Notes: a model not told the origin generated them from the sequence alone. Shown: positions 46,428-58,156, numbered from the stretch's first letter. The stretch is 59,304 bases of DNA from Acidimicrobiia bacterium (GCA_023265025.1 JAHFUP010000023.1:1-59304), one strand, 5' to 3'. Translations and numbers: made by a program.

Positions 46428-47480
46428 CTACCTGTCCTTCCGTCTGGAGTTCTTCGCCGAGGTGCCGTTCGTTCCGCCGGCCCCCTTGGACCCGCCGGCA
46501 CCGTTCGGTCCGGAGCCCCGCTTGCCCTCCGGCGCCGGCAGCCCCTTCGGCCGGGGCGACGGTGGTGGGCGCCGGCCCTTGGCCTGCGGCTTCGGCGCCG
46601 GCTTCTTCGGTCCGCCGGCCGGCGTCGTCCGTCCGGACGGGCCACGACCCCCGCCCCCGCCCCCGCCCTTCCCTGAACCGTCCCGAGGGACCCGGGGGCC
46701 CTCCTTGTCGTCCTTGGTGGCGCCGCCGCCGGTCACGTGCGGCGGCGGGAAGGCCTTGAACATCAACGCCTGCTGACCGATCTGCCACACGTTCGAGACG
46801 ATGAAGTAGACGACGACGCCGGCCGGCACCGACAGGGAGATGAACCCGATGATGCCCGGGAAGATCTTGGTGATCATCTGCATCTGGGGGTTGACGGAGT
46901 CCTTGGGCAGGCGGGCCGTCATCTGGCGCTGCTGGAAGTAGCCGGTGGCGACCGTGATGGCGATCAGCAGGTAGTACGGCAGCGCCTTGCCGCCGCTGAC
47001 CGACGACGCCGGCTTCGACAGGTCAATGCCCCAGGACACCATCTTGCCGCCGGACTCCAACAACGAGGTGAACAGCTTGCTGGACGTGGGCACGTGCTTC
47101 GGCCCGTTGGCGTGGCTGAGCCCGAGGATGACCCGGTAGAGGACGATGAAGAGCGGGGCCTGCAGAAGGATGGGCAGGCACCCCGCCAGCGGGTTGACCT
47201 TGTTCTCCTTGTAGAACTTCATCATCTCTTCGTTGAGCTTCTGGCGGTCGTTCTTGTACTTCGCCTGCAGCCGCTTGATCTCCGGTTGGATGCGCTGCAT
47301 CGCCTGCTGGGACTTCACCTGCTTGGTGGTCAGCGGGATGAGGAGGATCCGGACGGCGATGGTCAGCAGGGCGATGGCCAGCCCGTAGGACGGTGCCACC
47401 GAATAGAAGAACGCCAGCACCCGCCCCATGGCCCCGTAGATGGGGTCGAGGATCCAGAAGGCGGCGAGCATGGGCCTCAC
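46428..47480 (-). CDS. yidC: Membrane protein insertase YidC
   Basis: It inserts and folds membrane proteins with or without SecYEG. The 350-residue protein has the five core helices, a cytoplasmic hairpin ([40 protein letters not shown]) and a C-terminal tail of about 100 residues that is rich in Gly, Pro and Lys and could bind the ribosome. The GTG at 47480 overlaps the yidD stop (GTGA); an ATG nine bases later is the alternative. Confidence 0.96.
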   Translation of the reverse strand: MRPMLAAFWILDPIYGAMGRVLAFFYSVAPSYGLAIALLTIAVRILLIPLTTKQVKSQQAMQRIQPEIKRLQAKYKNDRQKLNEEMMKFYKENKVNPLAGCLPILLQAPLFIVLYRVILGLSHANGPKHVPTSSKLFTSLLESGGKMVSWGIDLSKPASSVSGGKALPYYLLIAITVATGYFQQRQMTARLPKDSVNPQMQMITKIFPGIIGFISLSVPAGVVVYFIVSNVWQIGQQALMFKAFPPPHVTGGGATKDDKEGPRVPRDGSGKGGGGGGGRGPSGRTTPAGGPKKPAPKPQAKGRRPPPSPRPKGLPAPEGKRGSGPNGAGGSKGAGGTNGTSAKNSRRKDR

Positions 47481-47788
47481 GACGCCATCCTGGACGGGCG
47501 CCGGCCTCCCCGGCCTCGCCGGCCAGAAGGCGCCGGCACCAGGTCGACGCCCGAGCGCGCCGCCCACGGGTGGCAGCGCAGGAGCCGGCGCATCGTCAAC
47601 CACCCACCGCGCCCCGCCCCATGGGCCGCCAGCGCCTCCAGAGCGTAGGACGAGCACGTCGGCCAGTAGCGACACGGCGACGGCCGACCGGCCCTCACCG
47701 CCTGGTAGCCCCGAATCGGCACGGAGAGCGAGCGTACAACCACGGAAGGTGATGACAAGGACGACATCGCGGGTGGGTTGGATGTCAT
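47477..47788 (-). CDS. yidD: Membrane protein insertion efficiency factor YidD
   Basis: A 103-residue protein with the family core [20 protein letters not shown] and [15 protein letters not shown], then RLLRCHPWA. The conserved cysteines are present. It assists YidC. The ATG at 47788 overlaps the rnpA stop as ATGA. A longer frame reaching 47818 would extend further into rnpA and is less likely. Confidence 0.93.
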   Translation of the reverse strand: MTSNPPAMSSLSSPSVVVRSLSVPIRGYQAVRAGRPSPCRYWPTCSSYALEALAAHGAGRGGWLTMRRLLRCHPWAARSGVDLVPAPSGRRGRGGRRPSRMAS

Positions 47789-48111
47789 GGGCGGTGCAGT
47801 GCGCTGAGCGCTTGGCATACCGTGGCTCTCAAATCTCCATAGGACAGGGACGCCGCCGCCGCGGTGGCGCCGAAGAGATAGGCGCCCGGCCGGAGCTGGG
47901 CCCGCACCTCTCGGGTGATGGCCCGCAGCCGGCGCCGAATCCGGTTGCGCACCACTGCGCCGCCGGCCCGACGGCCGATGGCGTAGGCGACCCTCGGCGG
48001 TACGGCGGGGTCACCAGCCAGCCAGGTTACCGTGATCGGACCCCTTCTCACGCGTCGGCCACCCGTGCGTAGGGCCTCGAAGGTGGCCCGGTCACGGATG
48101 GACCAGATCAG
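47785..48111 (-). CDS. rnpA: Ribonuclease P protein component
   Basis: It is the protein cofactor of RNase P. The 108-residue protein has the RNR motif ([19 protein letters not shown]). The normal N-terminus [20 protein letters not shown] is preceded by a CTG at 48111, which overlaps the rpmH stop as CTGA. No ATG, GTG or TTG lies at this position, so CTG is the best start. The gene is the second of the rpmH-rnpA-yidD-yidC-jag-rsmG operon. Confidence 0.93.
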   Translation of the reverse strand: MIWSIRDRATFEALRTGGRRVRRGPITVTWLAGDPAVPPRVAYAIGRRAGGAVVRNRIRRRLRAITREVRAQLRPGAYLFGATAAAASLSYGDLRATVCQALSALHRP

Positions 48112-48242
48112 GCGGTCAGGCTGTGGCGGCCCTTGCGCCGGCGCGACGACAGGATGGCCCGCCCCGCCTTGGTCGACATGCGGTGGCGGAAGCCGTGACG
48201 CTTGGCCCGCTTCCTGACGTTCGGTTGAAATGTGCGCTTCAC
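48108..48242 (-). CDS. rpmH: 50S ribosomal protein L34
   Basis: The 44-residue protein reads [18 protein letters not shown] and ends GRHSLTA, the full L34. The GTG at 48242 is preceded by GGGGAGG. It opens the operon that runs away from dnaA. It is too short and conserved to be anything else. Confidence 0.97.
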   Translation of the reverse strand: MKRTFQPNVRKRAKRHGFRHRMSTKAGRAILSSRRRKGRHSLTA

Positions 48243-48622
48243 CCTGTGGCCTCCCCGGCAAGTGTGCTCCCCGGCGACTGTGGCTTCCCCGAAAAGTCTG
48301 TTTCCGGGCGAATCGATCGTTTCCCGGTGATGACGCGCGTCGACGACCGGCGCCGTACGGGCTCGCACCAGGGTAGAGCCCGCGGGGACCGGTCGCCAAC
48401 CAGCCCGCCGGCAAGCCCTGGAACTCCCGCCCTGCAACGGACCCGGCCCTTTTCGGCCCCCATCCCCGGTGCTACCGTCTGCGAACGCCCGGGGCCAGCC
48501 TGGGGGTGGGCCTCACAACTTCCCTGGCTCTCATGTCCACGGATGTCGCCACGGATGCCGTTCACGCGTTATCCACATCTGTGGGCAACGCTGTGGACCA
48601 AGAGGATGGGGAGGGTCGCGGA
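48243..48622. promoter_or_regulatory. rpmH-dnaA intergenic region with phased CCCCGG repeats and DnaA boxes
   Basis: The rpmH side holds five TCCCCGG-like boxes (48252, 48268, 48286, about 48302, 48321) spaced 16-19 bases. The dnaA side holds one perfect DnaA box and two near matches (48569-48600). Both divergent promoters must be here. The DnaA boxes suggest autoregulation of dnaA and possibly part of oriC. Confidence 0.55.
48569..48600. other. DnaA-box cluster upstream of dnaA
   Basis: TTATCCACA at 48569-48577 is a perfect DnaA box. Two inverted near matches follow, TGTGGGCAA (48580-48588) and TGTGGACCA (48592-48600), each 7 of 9. They are about one helical turn apart. Confidence 0.75.
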
Positions 48623-50020
48623 ATGGCAGGGGCTGAACGCCTGTGGGGTGCCTGCGTCGGCGTCTTGCGCAACGAGGTCCCCGACAGCATTTGGAATACC
48701 TGGCTGGCCTCGGCCCGCCCGTCGGCGCTGATCGACCACCGGTTGACGCTGACCGTCCCCAGCCCGCTGGCCAAGGAGCGCATCGAGGCGCGGTACCTGG
48801 AACTGGTCACTGACGTCGTCAGCGACGTCGCCGGCGAACCCCACGAGGTGGTGCTCGAAGTGCGAACAGATCCGGCCGTCCCCGATGACGAGGTCGACCC
48901 CCGGCCCCAGTTGGAGTTCGACGGTCAACCGCTGCGCACCGCCAACGGCGCCGCGGCCCGGGCCGACGTCCTGTCCGCCAGCGGCATGCCTGAGATCGGC
49001 CTCAACCCGGCCTACACGTTCGAGAACTTCGTCATCGGCGAGTCCAACCGCTTCGCCCACGCCGCCGCCCTGGCCGTGGCCGAGCAGCCGGCCAAGTCCT
49101 ACAACCCGCTGTTCATCTACGGCGACACCGGCCTGGGCAAGACCCACCTCCTCCACGCCATCGGGCACTACGTGCGCCAGCACCTCCCCGACCTGATCGT
49201 CCGCTATGTCTCGACTGAACACTTCCTGAACGACTTCATCGACGCCATCCGCACCAACGCCACCTCGTCGTTCAAGATGCGCTACCGCGGCTGCGACGTC
49301 CTCCTCGTCGACGACGTCCAGCTCATCCAGCACAAGGAGCGCTTCCAGGAGGAGTTCTTCCACACCTTCGAGACCCTCCACAGCGCCGGCCGCCAGATCG
49401 TGTTGTCCTCCGACCGGCCACCCAAGGACATGGCCATCCTCGAGGACCGGCTGCGCAGCCGGTTCGTGTCCGGCCTGCTCACCGATGTGCAGCCGCCCGA
49501 CGTGGAGACCCGCCTGGCCATCCTGCGCAAGAAGGCCGAGCGCGAGCCGGTGCCGGCGCCCGACGACGTGCTGTCCTACATCGCCACCCACATCACCAAC
49601 AACATCCGGGAGCTCGAAGGGGCCCTGCACCGGGTCCTGGCCTACTCGAGCATCACCCAGATGGCCCTCACCCTGCCGGTGGCCACCCAGGTCCTGGGCG
49701 ACCTCATCACCGCCAACGCCCCCCGCCCCATCACCCCCAAGCTGATCCTGGAGGCCACGGCCGACATGTTCGGCCTGAGCATCGAGGACCTGCGGGGCAA
49801 GAGCCGCAGCCGCCCGCTGGTGACCGCCCGCCAGATCGCCATGTACGTCCTGCGGGAGATGACCGACTTCTCCTACCCGGCGATCGGCCGGGAGTTCGGC
49901 GACCGCGACCACACCACCGTCATGCACGCGGTCACCAAGATCTCCAAGCTCATGGCCGAGCGACGGGCCATCTACGACCAGGTCACCGAGCTCATGACCC
50001 GTCTGCGGACCGGTGCGTAG
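48623..50020 (+). CDS. dnaA: Chromosomal replication initiator DnaA
   Basis: DnaA opens the origin and loads the helicase. From the ATG at 48623 the protein has 465 residues: domain I (AERLWGACVGVLRNEVPDSI), a short linker, the AAA domain (GDTGLGKTHLLHAIGHY, VLLVDDVQLIQHKERFQEEF) and the box-binding domain IV (FGDRDHTTVMHAVTKI). The frame is open upstream to 48506, but that stretch contains the DnaA boxes and lacks a ribosome-binding site. GGGGAGGG precedes the chosen ATG. Confidence 0.97.
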   Translation: MAGAERLWGACVGVLRNEVPDSIWNTWLASARPSALIDHRLTLTVPSPLAKERIEARYLELVTDVVSDVAGEPHEVVLEVRTDPAVPDDEVDPRPQLEFDGQPLRTANGAAARADVLSASGMPEIGLNPAYTFENFVIGESNRFAHAAALAVAEQPAKSYNPLFIYGDTGLGKTHLLHAIGHYVRQHLPDLIVRYVSTEHFLNDFIDAIRTNATSSFKMRYRGCDVLLVDDVQLIQHKERFQEEFFHTFETLHSAGRQIVLSSDRPPKDMAILEDRLRSRFVSGLLTDVQPPDVETRLAILRKKAEREPVPAPDDVLSYIATHITNNIRELEGALHRVLAYSSITQMALTLPVATQVLGDLITANAPRPITPKLILEATADMFGLSIEDLRGKSRSRPLVTARQIAMYVLREMTDFSYPAIGREFGDRDHTTVMHAVTKISKLMAERRAIYDQVTELMTRLRTGA

Positions 50021-50236
50021 TGCTGGGACGCGCGGTGGACGGCGTGTGCATGGACAACGCCGCTTCCCACAGCCGGCCGCGAAACTGTCGCACCCTTGTG
50101 GGAGCATGGGGACAGCTGGGGACACCGCGCGGCGCTCCTACCAGCACCGATGCCCGCTTCTCCACAATCCACACCCCCTACTGCTCCCTCTGATTTTGAG
50201 ATCTCCAAAGAGAGAAAGTAGAGCCGAGGTACCTCT
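50021..50236. other. oriC: dnaA-dnaN intergenic region, candidate oriC
   Basis: This 216-base gap holds degenerate DnaA boxes: CTTCCCACA (50063-50071), inverted TTGTGGGAG (50096-50104), TTCTCCACA (50158-50166) and CAATCCACA (50165-50173). The last 50 bases are richer in A and T than the surroundings (around TGATTTTGAGATCTCC). It is short for an actinobacterial origin. Confidence 0.5.
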
Positions 50237-51331
50237 GTGAAGTTCCGAGCCGAGCGTGACGTCCTCCTCGAAGCCCTGGCCACTGCGGCCCGGGCCGCGG
50301 CCACGCGGGGCGGCGCCCTGCCCGCGTTGTCCGGGGTCCGCCTCGAGGTCAAGGGCGACGTCCTCCACCTCGCCGGCTCCGACCTGGACCTGACCGTGCA
50401 GGTCGAGGCGGCCGTGGCCGGCATCGCCGACGGTGTGTGTGTCATCCCTGCCCGCCTGGGCACCGACATCGTCCGGGCCCTCGAGCCCGGTGCGGTCACC
50501 TTCGAGCTCGTTGGGGGAGAGGCGCAGATCGCCGCCGGCCGCTCCCAGTTCACCGTGCGGGTGCTGCCGGCCGAGGAGTTCTTGCGGCTGCCCGAGCCCA
50601 CGGGCGACGCCGTCACCCTCGATGCCGCCGCCCTGGCCGCCGCCCTCAGCCAGGTCGTCCGGGCGGCCAGCAAGGACGACGCCCGCCCCATCCTCGCCGG
50701 CGTGCTGATGACCGCCGAGCCCGCCGGCCTGCGCCTCGTCGCCACCGACTCCTACCGCCTGGCCATGCGTGACCTGCCCGGCACGACCCTGATGGCCGAG
50801 GGCAAGCACGTGCTGGTGCCGGCCCGGGCCCTCGGCGAGCTGGGCCGGGTCCTAAACAACGCCACCCAGGTCACTCTCCGCCTCGGCCACGACCAGGCCA
50901 GCTTCGAAGTCGCCAGCGTGCGGGTCACCACCCGCCTGATCGAGGGCGAGTTCCCCAACTACCGCCAGCTCGTGCCCAGCGGCTACCCGAACCGCCTGGT
51001 GGTGGGCAAGGAGGCCCTGCTCGACGCCGTCCGCCGGGTCAAGCTGCTGGCCCGCGAGGCCACCCCCATCCGCATGGCGCTGCGCCCCGACGGCCTGGAG
51101 CTCACCGCCGTCACCCATGACGTCGGCCAGGCCCGCGAGGACCTCGACGCCAAGTACGAGGGCGCCGAGATGGTGGTGGCCTTCAACCCCGAGTTCCTCA
51201 TCGACGGCGTCGAAGCCACCCCCGGCGACGACGTGGTCCTGGAGACCCTCGACGCCCTCAAGCCCGCCACCCTGCGGGCCACCGAGGGCACCGACTTCCT
51301 GTACCTGCTCATGCCGGTACGGGTCTCATGA
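50237..51331 (+). CDS. dnaN: DNA polymerase III sliding clamp (beta subunit)
   Basis: The 364-residue protein is the processivity clamp. The three-domain repeat is visible through KFRAERDVLLEALATAARAA, ATDSYRLAMRDLPG and EGEFPNYRQLVPSGYPNRL, ending YLLMPVRVS, the hydrophobic cleft end. The GTG start follows dnaA by 216 bases. recF begins three bases after its stop. Confidence 0.97.
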   Translation: MKFRAERDVLLEALATAARAAATRGGALPALSGVRLEVKGDVLHLAGSDLDLTVQVEAAVAGIADGVCVIPARLGTDIVRALEPGAVTFELVGGEAQIAAGRSQFTVRVLPAEEFLRLPEPTGDAVTLDAAALAAALSQVVRAASKDDARPILAGVLMTAEPAGLRLVATDSYRLAMRDLPGTTLMAEGKHVLVPARALGELGRVLNNATQVTLRLGHDQASFEVASVRVTTRLIEGEFPNYRQLVPSGYPNRLVVGKEALLDAVRRVKLLAREATPIRMALRPDGLELTAVTHDVGQAREDLDAKYEGAEMVVAFNPEFLIDGVEATPGDDVVLETLDALKPATLRATEGTDFLYLLMPVRVS

Positions 51332-51334
51332 CGC

Positions 51335-52411
51335 GTGCGCCTCACCCGTCTCTGGCTGCACGACTTCCGTAACTACGAGTCGGCCGATCTCACCCTGGCG
51401 CCCGGGCTGACGGTCGTGCGGGGCGCCAACGGCGAGGGCAAGACCAGCCTGCTCGAAGGCATCTCCTACCTGGCCACCCTGGCCTCGTTCCGCGGCGTGC
51501 CCAACGAGGCCCTGGTCCGGGAGGGGGCGGCCCGAGCCGTCGTCCGCGGCGAAGGGGAGCGGGCCGGCCGCCAACTGCTCATCGAGGCCGAGATCGGGCC
51601 CCGGGGCCGGCTCAGCCTCAACAAGCAGCGCCTGCGCCGGTCCTCCGACCTGCTCGACGCGCTCCGGGTCAGCGTCTTCGCCCCCGACGACCTGGAGCTG
51701 GTCAAGGGCGGCCCCTCGGCCCGCCGGCGCTACCTCGACGACGCCCTCGTCGCCCTCGCCCCCAAGCACGACGCCCTCCGCCGCGACCTCGACCGCATCC
51801 TCCGCCAGCGGACCGCCCTGCTCCGGCAATCGGGCGGCCGGCTGACGCCCGACATCGCCACCACCCTCGACGTCTGGGACGCCAAGCTTGTCACCGCCGG
51901 CGAGGCCCTGGCCGACGCCCGCGCCGCCCTGGTCGCCGATCTGGAGCCGGCGCTGGCCAAGGCCTACGCCGACGTGGCGCCAGAAAGAGGCGCGGTCAGC
52001 GCGGCCTACGACGCCCCCTGGCGGGCCGCCGGCCTGGCCGCCGGCCTGGCCGCCGCCCGCACCGACGAGCTGCGCCGGGGCGTCTGCCTGGTGGGCCCCC
52101 ACCGCGACGACCTCACCCTGCGCATCAACGCTATGTCCGCCCGCACCCACGCCTCCCAGGGCGAGCAGCGCTCGATGGCCCTGGCCCTGCGCCTCGCCGC
52201 CCACCGCCTGGTCGCCGACGCGCTCGGCGACGTGCCCGTCCTCCTCCTCGACGACGTGTTCTCCGAGCTCGATCCCGGCCGCAGCGAGGCCCTGCTCCAC
52301 CACCTCCCCGCCGGCCAAGCCGTCCTCACCACCGCCGGCCCGGTGCCCGCCGGCGCGGTCCCCGACCAGGTCGTCACCGTGGCCGCCGGCCGCCTGATGG
52401 TCCAGACGTGA
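51335..52411 (+). CDS. recF: DNA replication and repair protein RecF
   Basis: An SMC-like ATPase that loads RecA at gaps. The 358-residue protein has Walker A (GANGEGKTSLLEGISYLATL), the signature (SQGEQRSMALALRLAAH) and Walker B (VLLLDDVFSELDPGR). It is co-transcribed with dnaN and overlaps dciA by four bases (GTGA). Confidence 0.96.
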   Translation: MRLTRLWLHDFRNYESADLTLAPGLTVVRGANGEGKTSLLEGISYLATLASFRGVPNEALVREGAARAVVRGEGERAGRQLLIEAEIGPRGRLSLNKQRLRRSSDLLDALRVSVFAPDDLELVKGGPSARRRYLDDALVALAPKHDALRRDLDRILRQRTALLRQSGGRLTPDIATTLDVWDAKLVTAGEALADARAALVADLEPALAKAYADVAPERGAVSAAYDAPWRAAGLAAGLAAARTDELRRGVCLVGPHRDDLTLRINAMSARTHASQGEQRSMALALRLAAHRLVADALGDVPVLLLDDVFSELDPGRSEALLHHLPAGQAVLTTAGPVPAGAVPDQVVTVAAGRLMVQT

Positions 52412-52776
52412 CGGCCCGCCGGCCCCCGAGCCGCCAACCGAAGCCAGGCCCCGGCTGGTTCCCCCTCCGCGAGCCCGGCGGCCCCCCGCCCCGCCCGGTC
52501 GGCGACTCCCTGGCCGCCGTGGCCCGCAACCTGGGCGGGGCCGGCGGCCCCGCCCTCGTCGACCTGCTGAACCGCTGGCCGGCGGTCGTCGGCGAGGGGC
52601 TGGCCGCCCACTGCCGGCCCGTTTCCTTGCGCGCCGGCACCCTCACCATCGCGACCGACGAGCCGGCCTGGGGCGCCCAACTGGGCTGGCTCGAGGCCGA
52701 CCTGCGCCGGCGTCTCGACGGCGCCCTCGGCACCGGCGTGGTCACCCGTATCGCGGTCCGGGTCCGCCCTCCTTAG
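52408..52776 (+). CDS. dciA: DciA-like helicase operator (DUF721)
   Basis: A 122-residue protein with the DUF721/DciA core WPAVVGEGLAAHCRPVSLRA followed by LTIATDEPAWGAQLGWLEAD. DciA loads the replicative helicase in bacteria without DnaC. The N-terminal 45 residues are Pro-rich. It occupies the usual site between recF and gyrB. Confidence 0.88.
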   Translation: MTARRPPSRQPKPGPGWFPLREPGGPPPRPVGDSLAAVARNLGGAGGPALVDLLNRWPAVVGEGLAAHCRPVSLRAGTLTIATDEPAWGAQLGWLEADLRRRLDGALGTGVVTRIAVRVRPP

Positions 52777-52789
52777 ACCGCCTTTCTGG

Positions 52790-52852
52790 TAGAATCTCGT
52801 AGTGCCAATCAAGGCGATGACCAGCGCTTATGCAGCTGTTCGGGTCGCCTGA
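52790..52852 (+). promoter_or_regulatory. Possible gyrB promoter with a 16-codon leader peptide
   Basis: TAGAAT (52790-52795) is a good -10, followed after 6 bases by GTG at 52802. This opens a 16-codon frame (PIKAMTSAYAAVRVA) ending in TGA at 52852, 59 bases before gyrB. A leaderless upstream peptide would result. No good -35 was found. Confidence 0.35.
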
Positions 52853-52890
52853 TCGGCCCCTTCTCGACCTCCTGGTCGACTCGCATCTGA

Positions 52891-54840
<1,950 letters not shown>

Positions 54841-54937
54841 GCTCGCGGCGCTCGCCGCTGCCGGAGTCGGGCCGGCGCGCTTCGACGCCGCGCCGCGTCG
54901 GGTGGACGGGCGGCCTCCGGCCGTGCTCATCGCTGTT

Positions 54938-55002
54938 CCGACCAACCAAACCTCGCTCTGCTCGGCGGTTGGTCGGCGAAACGCAGCTGACGCTGCGTTT
55001 CG
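54938..55002 (+). promoter_or_regulatory. Two adjacent stem-loops between gyrB and gyrA
   Basis: Hairpin 1 has a perfect 10-bp stem (54938-54947, CCGACCAACC; 54967-54976) and a 19-base loop. Hairpin 2 directly abuts it, with a perfect 11-bp stem (54977-54987, CGAAACGCAGC; 54992-55002) and a 4-base loop. They end 20 bases before the gyrA ATG. They may attenuate or process the gyrBA transcript. Confidence 0.7.
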
Positions 55003-55022
55003 GATCCCTCACGAGGTAACGA

Positions 55023-57464
55023 ATGTCTGAGCAGCAGCCGCCGTTGGAATTCGGCTCCGTCGAGCCCATCGAGCTCCAGGTGGAGATGGAGCAGTCGTAT
55101 CTCATCTACGCCCTCTCCACCATCACCGCCCGGGCTTTACCCGACGTGCGTGACGGGCTGAAGCCGGTGCACCGGCGGATCCTCTGGGACATGTTCGACC
55201 AGGGCTTCCGGCCCGACCGCACCATGGTCAAGTGCGCCCGCATCACCGGCCACGTCATGGGCCAGTACCACCCCCACGGCAACCAAGCCATCTACGACGC
55301 CCTGGTCCGCATGGCCCAGCCGTTCAGCCTCCGCCACCCCCTGATCGACTTCCACGGCAACTACGGCTCCCCGGAGTTCGAAGCGGCTGCTGAGCGCTAC
55401 ACCGAGTCGCGGCTCAGCCAGCTGGCCATGCAGATGCTCGCCGGCATCGACGAGGACACCGTCGATTTCGTCGACAACTACTCGGGCGACTTCACCGAGC
55501 CGAGCGTCCTCCCCAGCCGCTTCCCCAACCTGTTGGTGAACGGCAGCCAGGGCATCGCTGTGGCCATGGCGACCAACATCCCGCCCCACAACCTGGCCGA
55601 GATCATCGACGCCACCCTCCACCTCATCGACCACCCCGAGGCCACACCCGACGACCTCATGGCCTTCGTCAAGGGCCCCGACTTCCCCACCGGCGCCTAC
55701 ATCCTCGGGAGAGCCGGGATCATGGACGCCTACCGCACCGGCCGGGGCTCCATCCGCATGCGGGCCAAGGCCGAGATCGTCGAGGGCCGCCAGACCACCG
55801 AGATCCACGTCACCGAGCTGCCCTACCAGGTGAGCGTGTCGTCGGTGGCGTCCAAGGTGGCCGAGCTGGTCGACTCCCGCCAGATCGACGGCATCCGCGA
55901 CATCAAGAACCTGTCCTCCGGCGAGGACACCAAGCTCGTCATCTACCTCAAGCGCGACGCCAACGCCTCGGTGGTGCTGAACAACCTGTTCAAGCACACG
56001 CCGCTGCAGTCCAACTTCGGCGTGAACATGGTCGCCCTGTGCGACGGCGTGCCTCGCACCCTCAACCTGGCCCAAGCTCTCAGCTACTACATCGACCACC
56101 AGGTCGAGGTCATCACCCGCCGGTCAGAGCACCGGCTGCGCAAGGCCCAGGACCGGGCCCACATCGTCGAAGGCCTGCTGAAGGCCCTCGACATGATCGA
56201 CGCCATCATCGCCCACATCCGGGCGTCCGACGACCGCGACGCGGCCCGCCAGGGCCTGATGGCCGCCCCGTTCGAGTTCAGCGAGATCCAGGCCAACCAC
56301 ATCCTGGACATGACCCTCGCCCGCCTCACCCGCCTGGGCCGGTCCCAGCTGGAGGAGGAGCTGGCCAAGCTGCTCGAGACCATCGCCGAGCTCCAGGCCA
56401 TCCTGGCCGACCCGGGCCGCCTGCGGCAGGTCATCAAGGACGAGATGGGCGAGATCCGCACCAAGCACGCCCAGCCCCGCCGGGCCGAGATCACCTACGA
56501 CCCGGGCGACATCGACATCCTCGACCTCATCGACGACGAAGAGCTCGTCGTCACCATGACCCACGCCGGCTACATCAAGACGGTCGCCGCCGACGCCTTC
56601 CGCACCCAGGGCCGCGGCGGCCGGGGCGTGGCCGGGGCCAAGCTCAAGGATAACGACTACGTCGAGCGCATCGTGCATACGACCGCGCACGCGTTCCTGT
56701 TGTTCTTCTCCAACCGGGGCCGGGTCTACCGGCTCAAGGCGCATGAGATCCCGATGAAGGACCGCACGGCCCGGGGCACGGCCATGCCCAACCTGCTGTC
56801 GCTGGCGCCGGGCGAACGCATCCAAGCCATCATCGACACCCGCGACTACGAGACCAGCCGTTTCCTCTTCTTCGCCACCAAGAACGGCATGGTCAAGAAG
56901 ACCCGCTTCACCGAGTACGACTCGTCCCGGCGCGACGGCCTCATCGCCATCAACCTGCGGGAGGACGACGAGCTCGTCCGCGTCGTCCAGACCAGCGGCG
57001 GCGACGACATCTTCATGGTGAGCAGCGCCGGCACCACCATCCGCTTCTTCGAGGACGACGTGCGGGCCACCGGCCGTTCGGCCATGGGCGTCATCGGCAT
57101 GCGCCTCCGCCAGGGCGACGAAGTGGTGTCCTGCGACGTCACCCGCGAGGGTGCCGACCTACTGCTCGTCACCGACAACGGCTACGGCAAGCGCACCAAG
57201 CTCGACAAGTTCCCCCGTAAGGGCCGGGGCACCATGGGCGTCATCGGCATCCGGCTGGCCCGGGGCCGGGGCAAGGTCGTGGCCGCCCTGATGGTCGGCA
57301 TCGACGACGAGCTCTTGCTCATCTCCTCCGCCGGCGTCACCATCCGCACCGCGATCCGCGACATCTCCTCCCAGGGCCGCGACGCCACGGGTGTGCGCAT
57401 CATGAACCTCGACGAGGGCCAGACGGTCGCCGCCGTCGCCCCCGTCCTCAACGTCGACGAGTAG
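55023..57464 (+). CDS. gyrA: DNA gyrase subunit A
   Basis: The DNA-cleaving subunit. The 813-residue protein has the breakage domain with active-site Tyr in [13 protein letters not shown] and a C-terminal beta-pinwheel ([20 protein letters not shown] is the GyrA-box-like motif, QGRGGRG). In the quinolone region the order is [15 protein letters not shown]: positions equal to E. coli 82 and 83 are Asn and Gln rather than Asp and Ser/Ala. GAGGT precedes the ATG. Confidence 0.97.
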   Translation: MSEQQPPLEFGSVEPIELQVEMEQSYLIYALSTITARALPDVRDGLKPVHRRILWDMFDQGFRPDRTMVKCARITGHVMGQYHPHGNQAIYDALVRMAQPFSLRHPLIDFHGNYGSPEFEAAAERYTESRLSQLAMQMLAGIDEDTVDFVDNYSGDFTEPSVLPSRFPNLLVNGSQGIAVAMATNIPPHNLAEIIDATLHLIDHPEATPDDLMAFVKGPDFPTGAYILGRAGIMDAYRTGRGSIRMRAKAEIVEGRQTTEIHVTELPYQVSVSSVASKVAELVDSRQIDGIRDIKNLSSGEDTKLVIYLKRDANASVVLNNLFKHTPLQSNFGVNMVALCDGVPRTLNLAQALSYYIDHQVEVITRRSEHRLRKAQDRAHIVEGLLKALDMIDAIIAHIRASDDRDAARQGLMAAPFEFSEIQANHILDMTLARLTRLGRSQLEEELAKLLETIAELQAILADPGRLRQVIKDEMGEIRTKHAQPRRAEITYDPGDIDILDLIDDEELVVTMTHAGYIKTVAADAFRTQGRGGRGVAGAKLKDNDYVERIVHTTAHAFLLFFSNRGRVYRLKAHEIPMKDRTARGTAMPNLLSLAPGERIQAIIDTRDYETSRFLFFATKNGMVKKTRFTEYDSSRRDGLIAINLREDDELVRVVQTSGGDDIFMVSSAGTTIRFFEDDVRATGRSAMGVIGMRLRQGDEVVSCDVTREGADLLLVTDNGYGKRTKLDKFPRKGRGTMGVIGIRLARGRGKVVAALMVGIDDELLLISSAGVTIRTAIRDISSQGRDATGVRIMNLDEGQTVAAVAPVLNVDE

Positions 57465-57520
57465 CCTCCCCCGCTTCACTTCCCCCCTCCTGAGCTGACC
57501 CACGTCCCCGGGAGGGGCAC

Positions 57521-58156
57521 ATGCATCGACGTACCGACGAGCGGGGCTCGACCCTGCCGTTCCTTGTCCTGACCATCGTCCTGGCCGGGGTCATCGTGCT
57601 CGGGCTCGGCCGGGTGGGCGGCGCCGCCACCGCTCGGGCCGGCGCCGCCGCGGCCGCCGACGCCGCCGCCCTGGCCGGCGCCGCCTCGGGCCGGGCCGCG
57701 GCGGCCGAGCTGGCCGCGGCCAACGGCGCCGAGCTCCTCTCCTACCAGGAGGTGGGCAACGACACCGAGGTCCGGGTCCGGCTGGGGCCGGCGGAGGCCA
57801 CGGGCCGGGCCCGACGCACGGGCGACCGCGACGACGGCACGGGCGCCGGCACCGGGCCCACCAAGGGCCTGGCGCCGGCCATGCGGGCGGCCCTGGGCCG
57901 GGCCGAGCAGCTCCTCGGCCAGAAGGTGCCGATCACGTCGGGCTGGCGATCGACCGAAGCCCAGGCCGCCCTCTACGCCAACCGGGCCGCCAACCCGTAC
58001 CCGGTGGCCGCGCCGGGGTCGTCGATGCACGAGCGGGGTCTGGCCATCGACGTCCCCGCCGACTTCGTCCCCCGACTGCTCGCCGTCGCCCCGAAATCGG
58101 GCCTGTGCCAGCCCTATCCCGCCGACGATCCCATCCATTTCGAGGTCTGCCGTTAG
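57521..58156 (+). CDS. TadE/G-like membrane anchor fused to a VanY-type carboxypeptidase
   Basis: A 211-residue protein. The N-terminus RGSTLPFLVLTIVLAGVIVL with the following Ala-rich helix (AGAAAAADAAALAGAA) is typical of TadE/TadG pseudopilin-like proteins. The C-terminal domain is an M15 peptidase: SGWRSTEAQAALYANR, SSMHERGLAIDV and DPIHFEV supply the zinc ligands H, D and H. It should cleave D-Ala-D-Ala-type cell-wall peptides from a membrane anchor. The combination is unusual. Confidence 0.8.
   Translation: MHRRTDERGSTLPFLVLTIVLAGVIVLGLGRVGGAATARAGAAAAADAAALAGAASGRAAAAELAAANGAELLSYQEVGNDTEVRVRLGPAEATGRARRTGDRDDGTGAGTGPTKGLAPAMRAALGRAEQLLGQKVPITSGWRSTEAQAALYANRAANPYPVAAPGSSMHERGLAIDVPADFVPRLLAVAPKSGLCQPYPADDPIHFEVCR

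Noticed and set aside
48506-48622. A dnaA start at 48506
   Set aside because: The extension contains the DnaA boxes, lacks a ribosome-binding site and does not resemble DnaA domain I.
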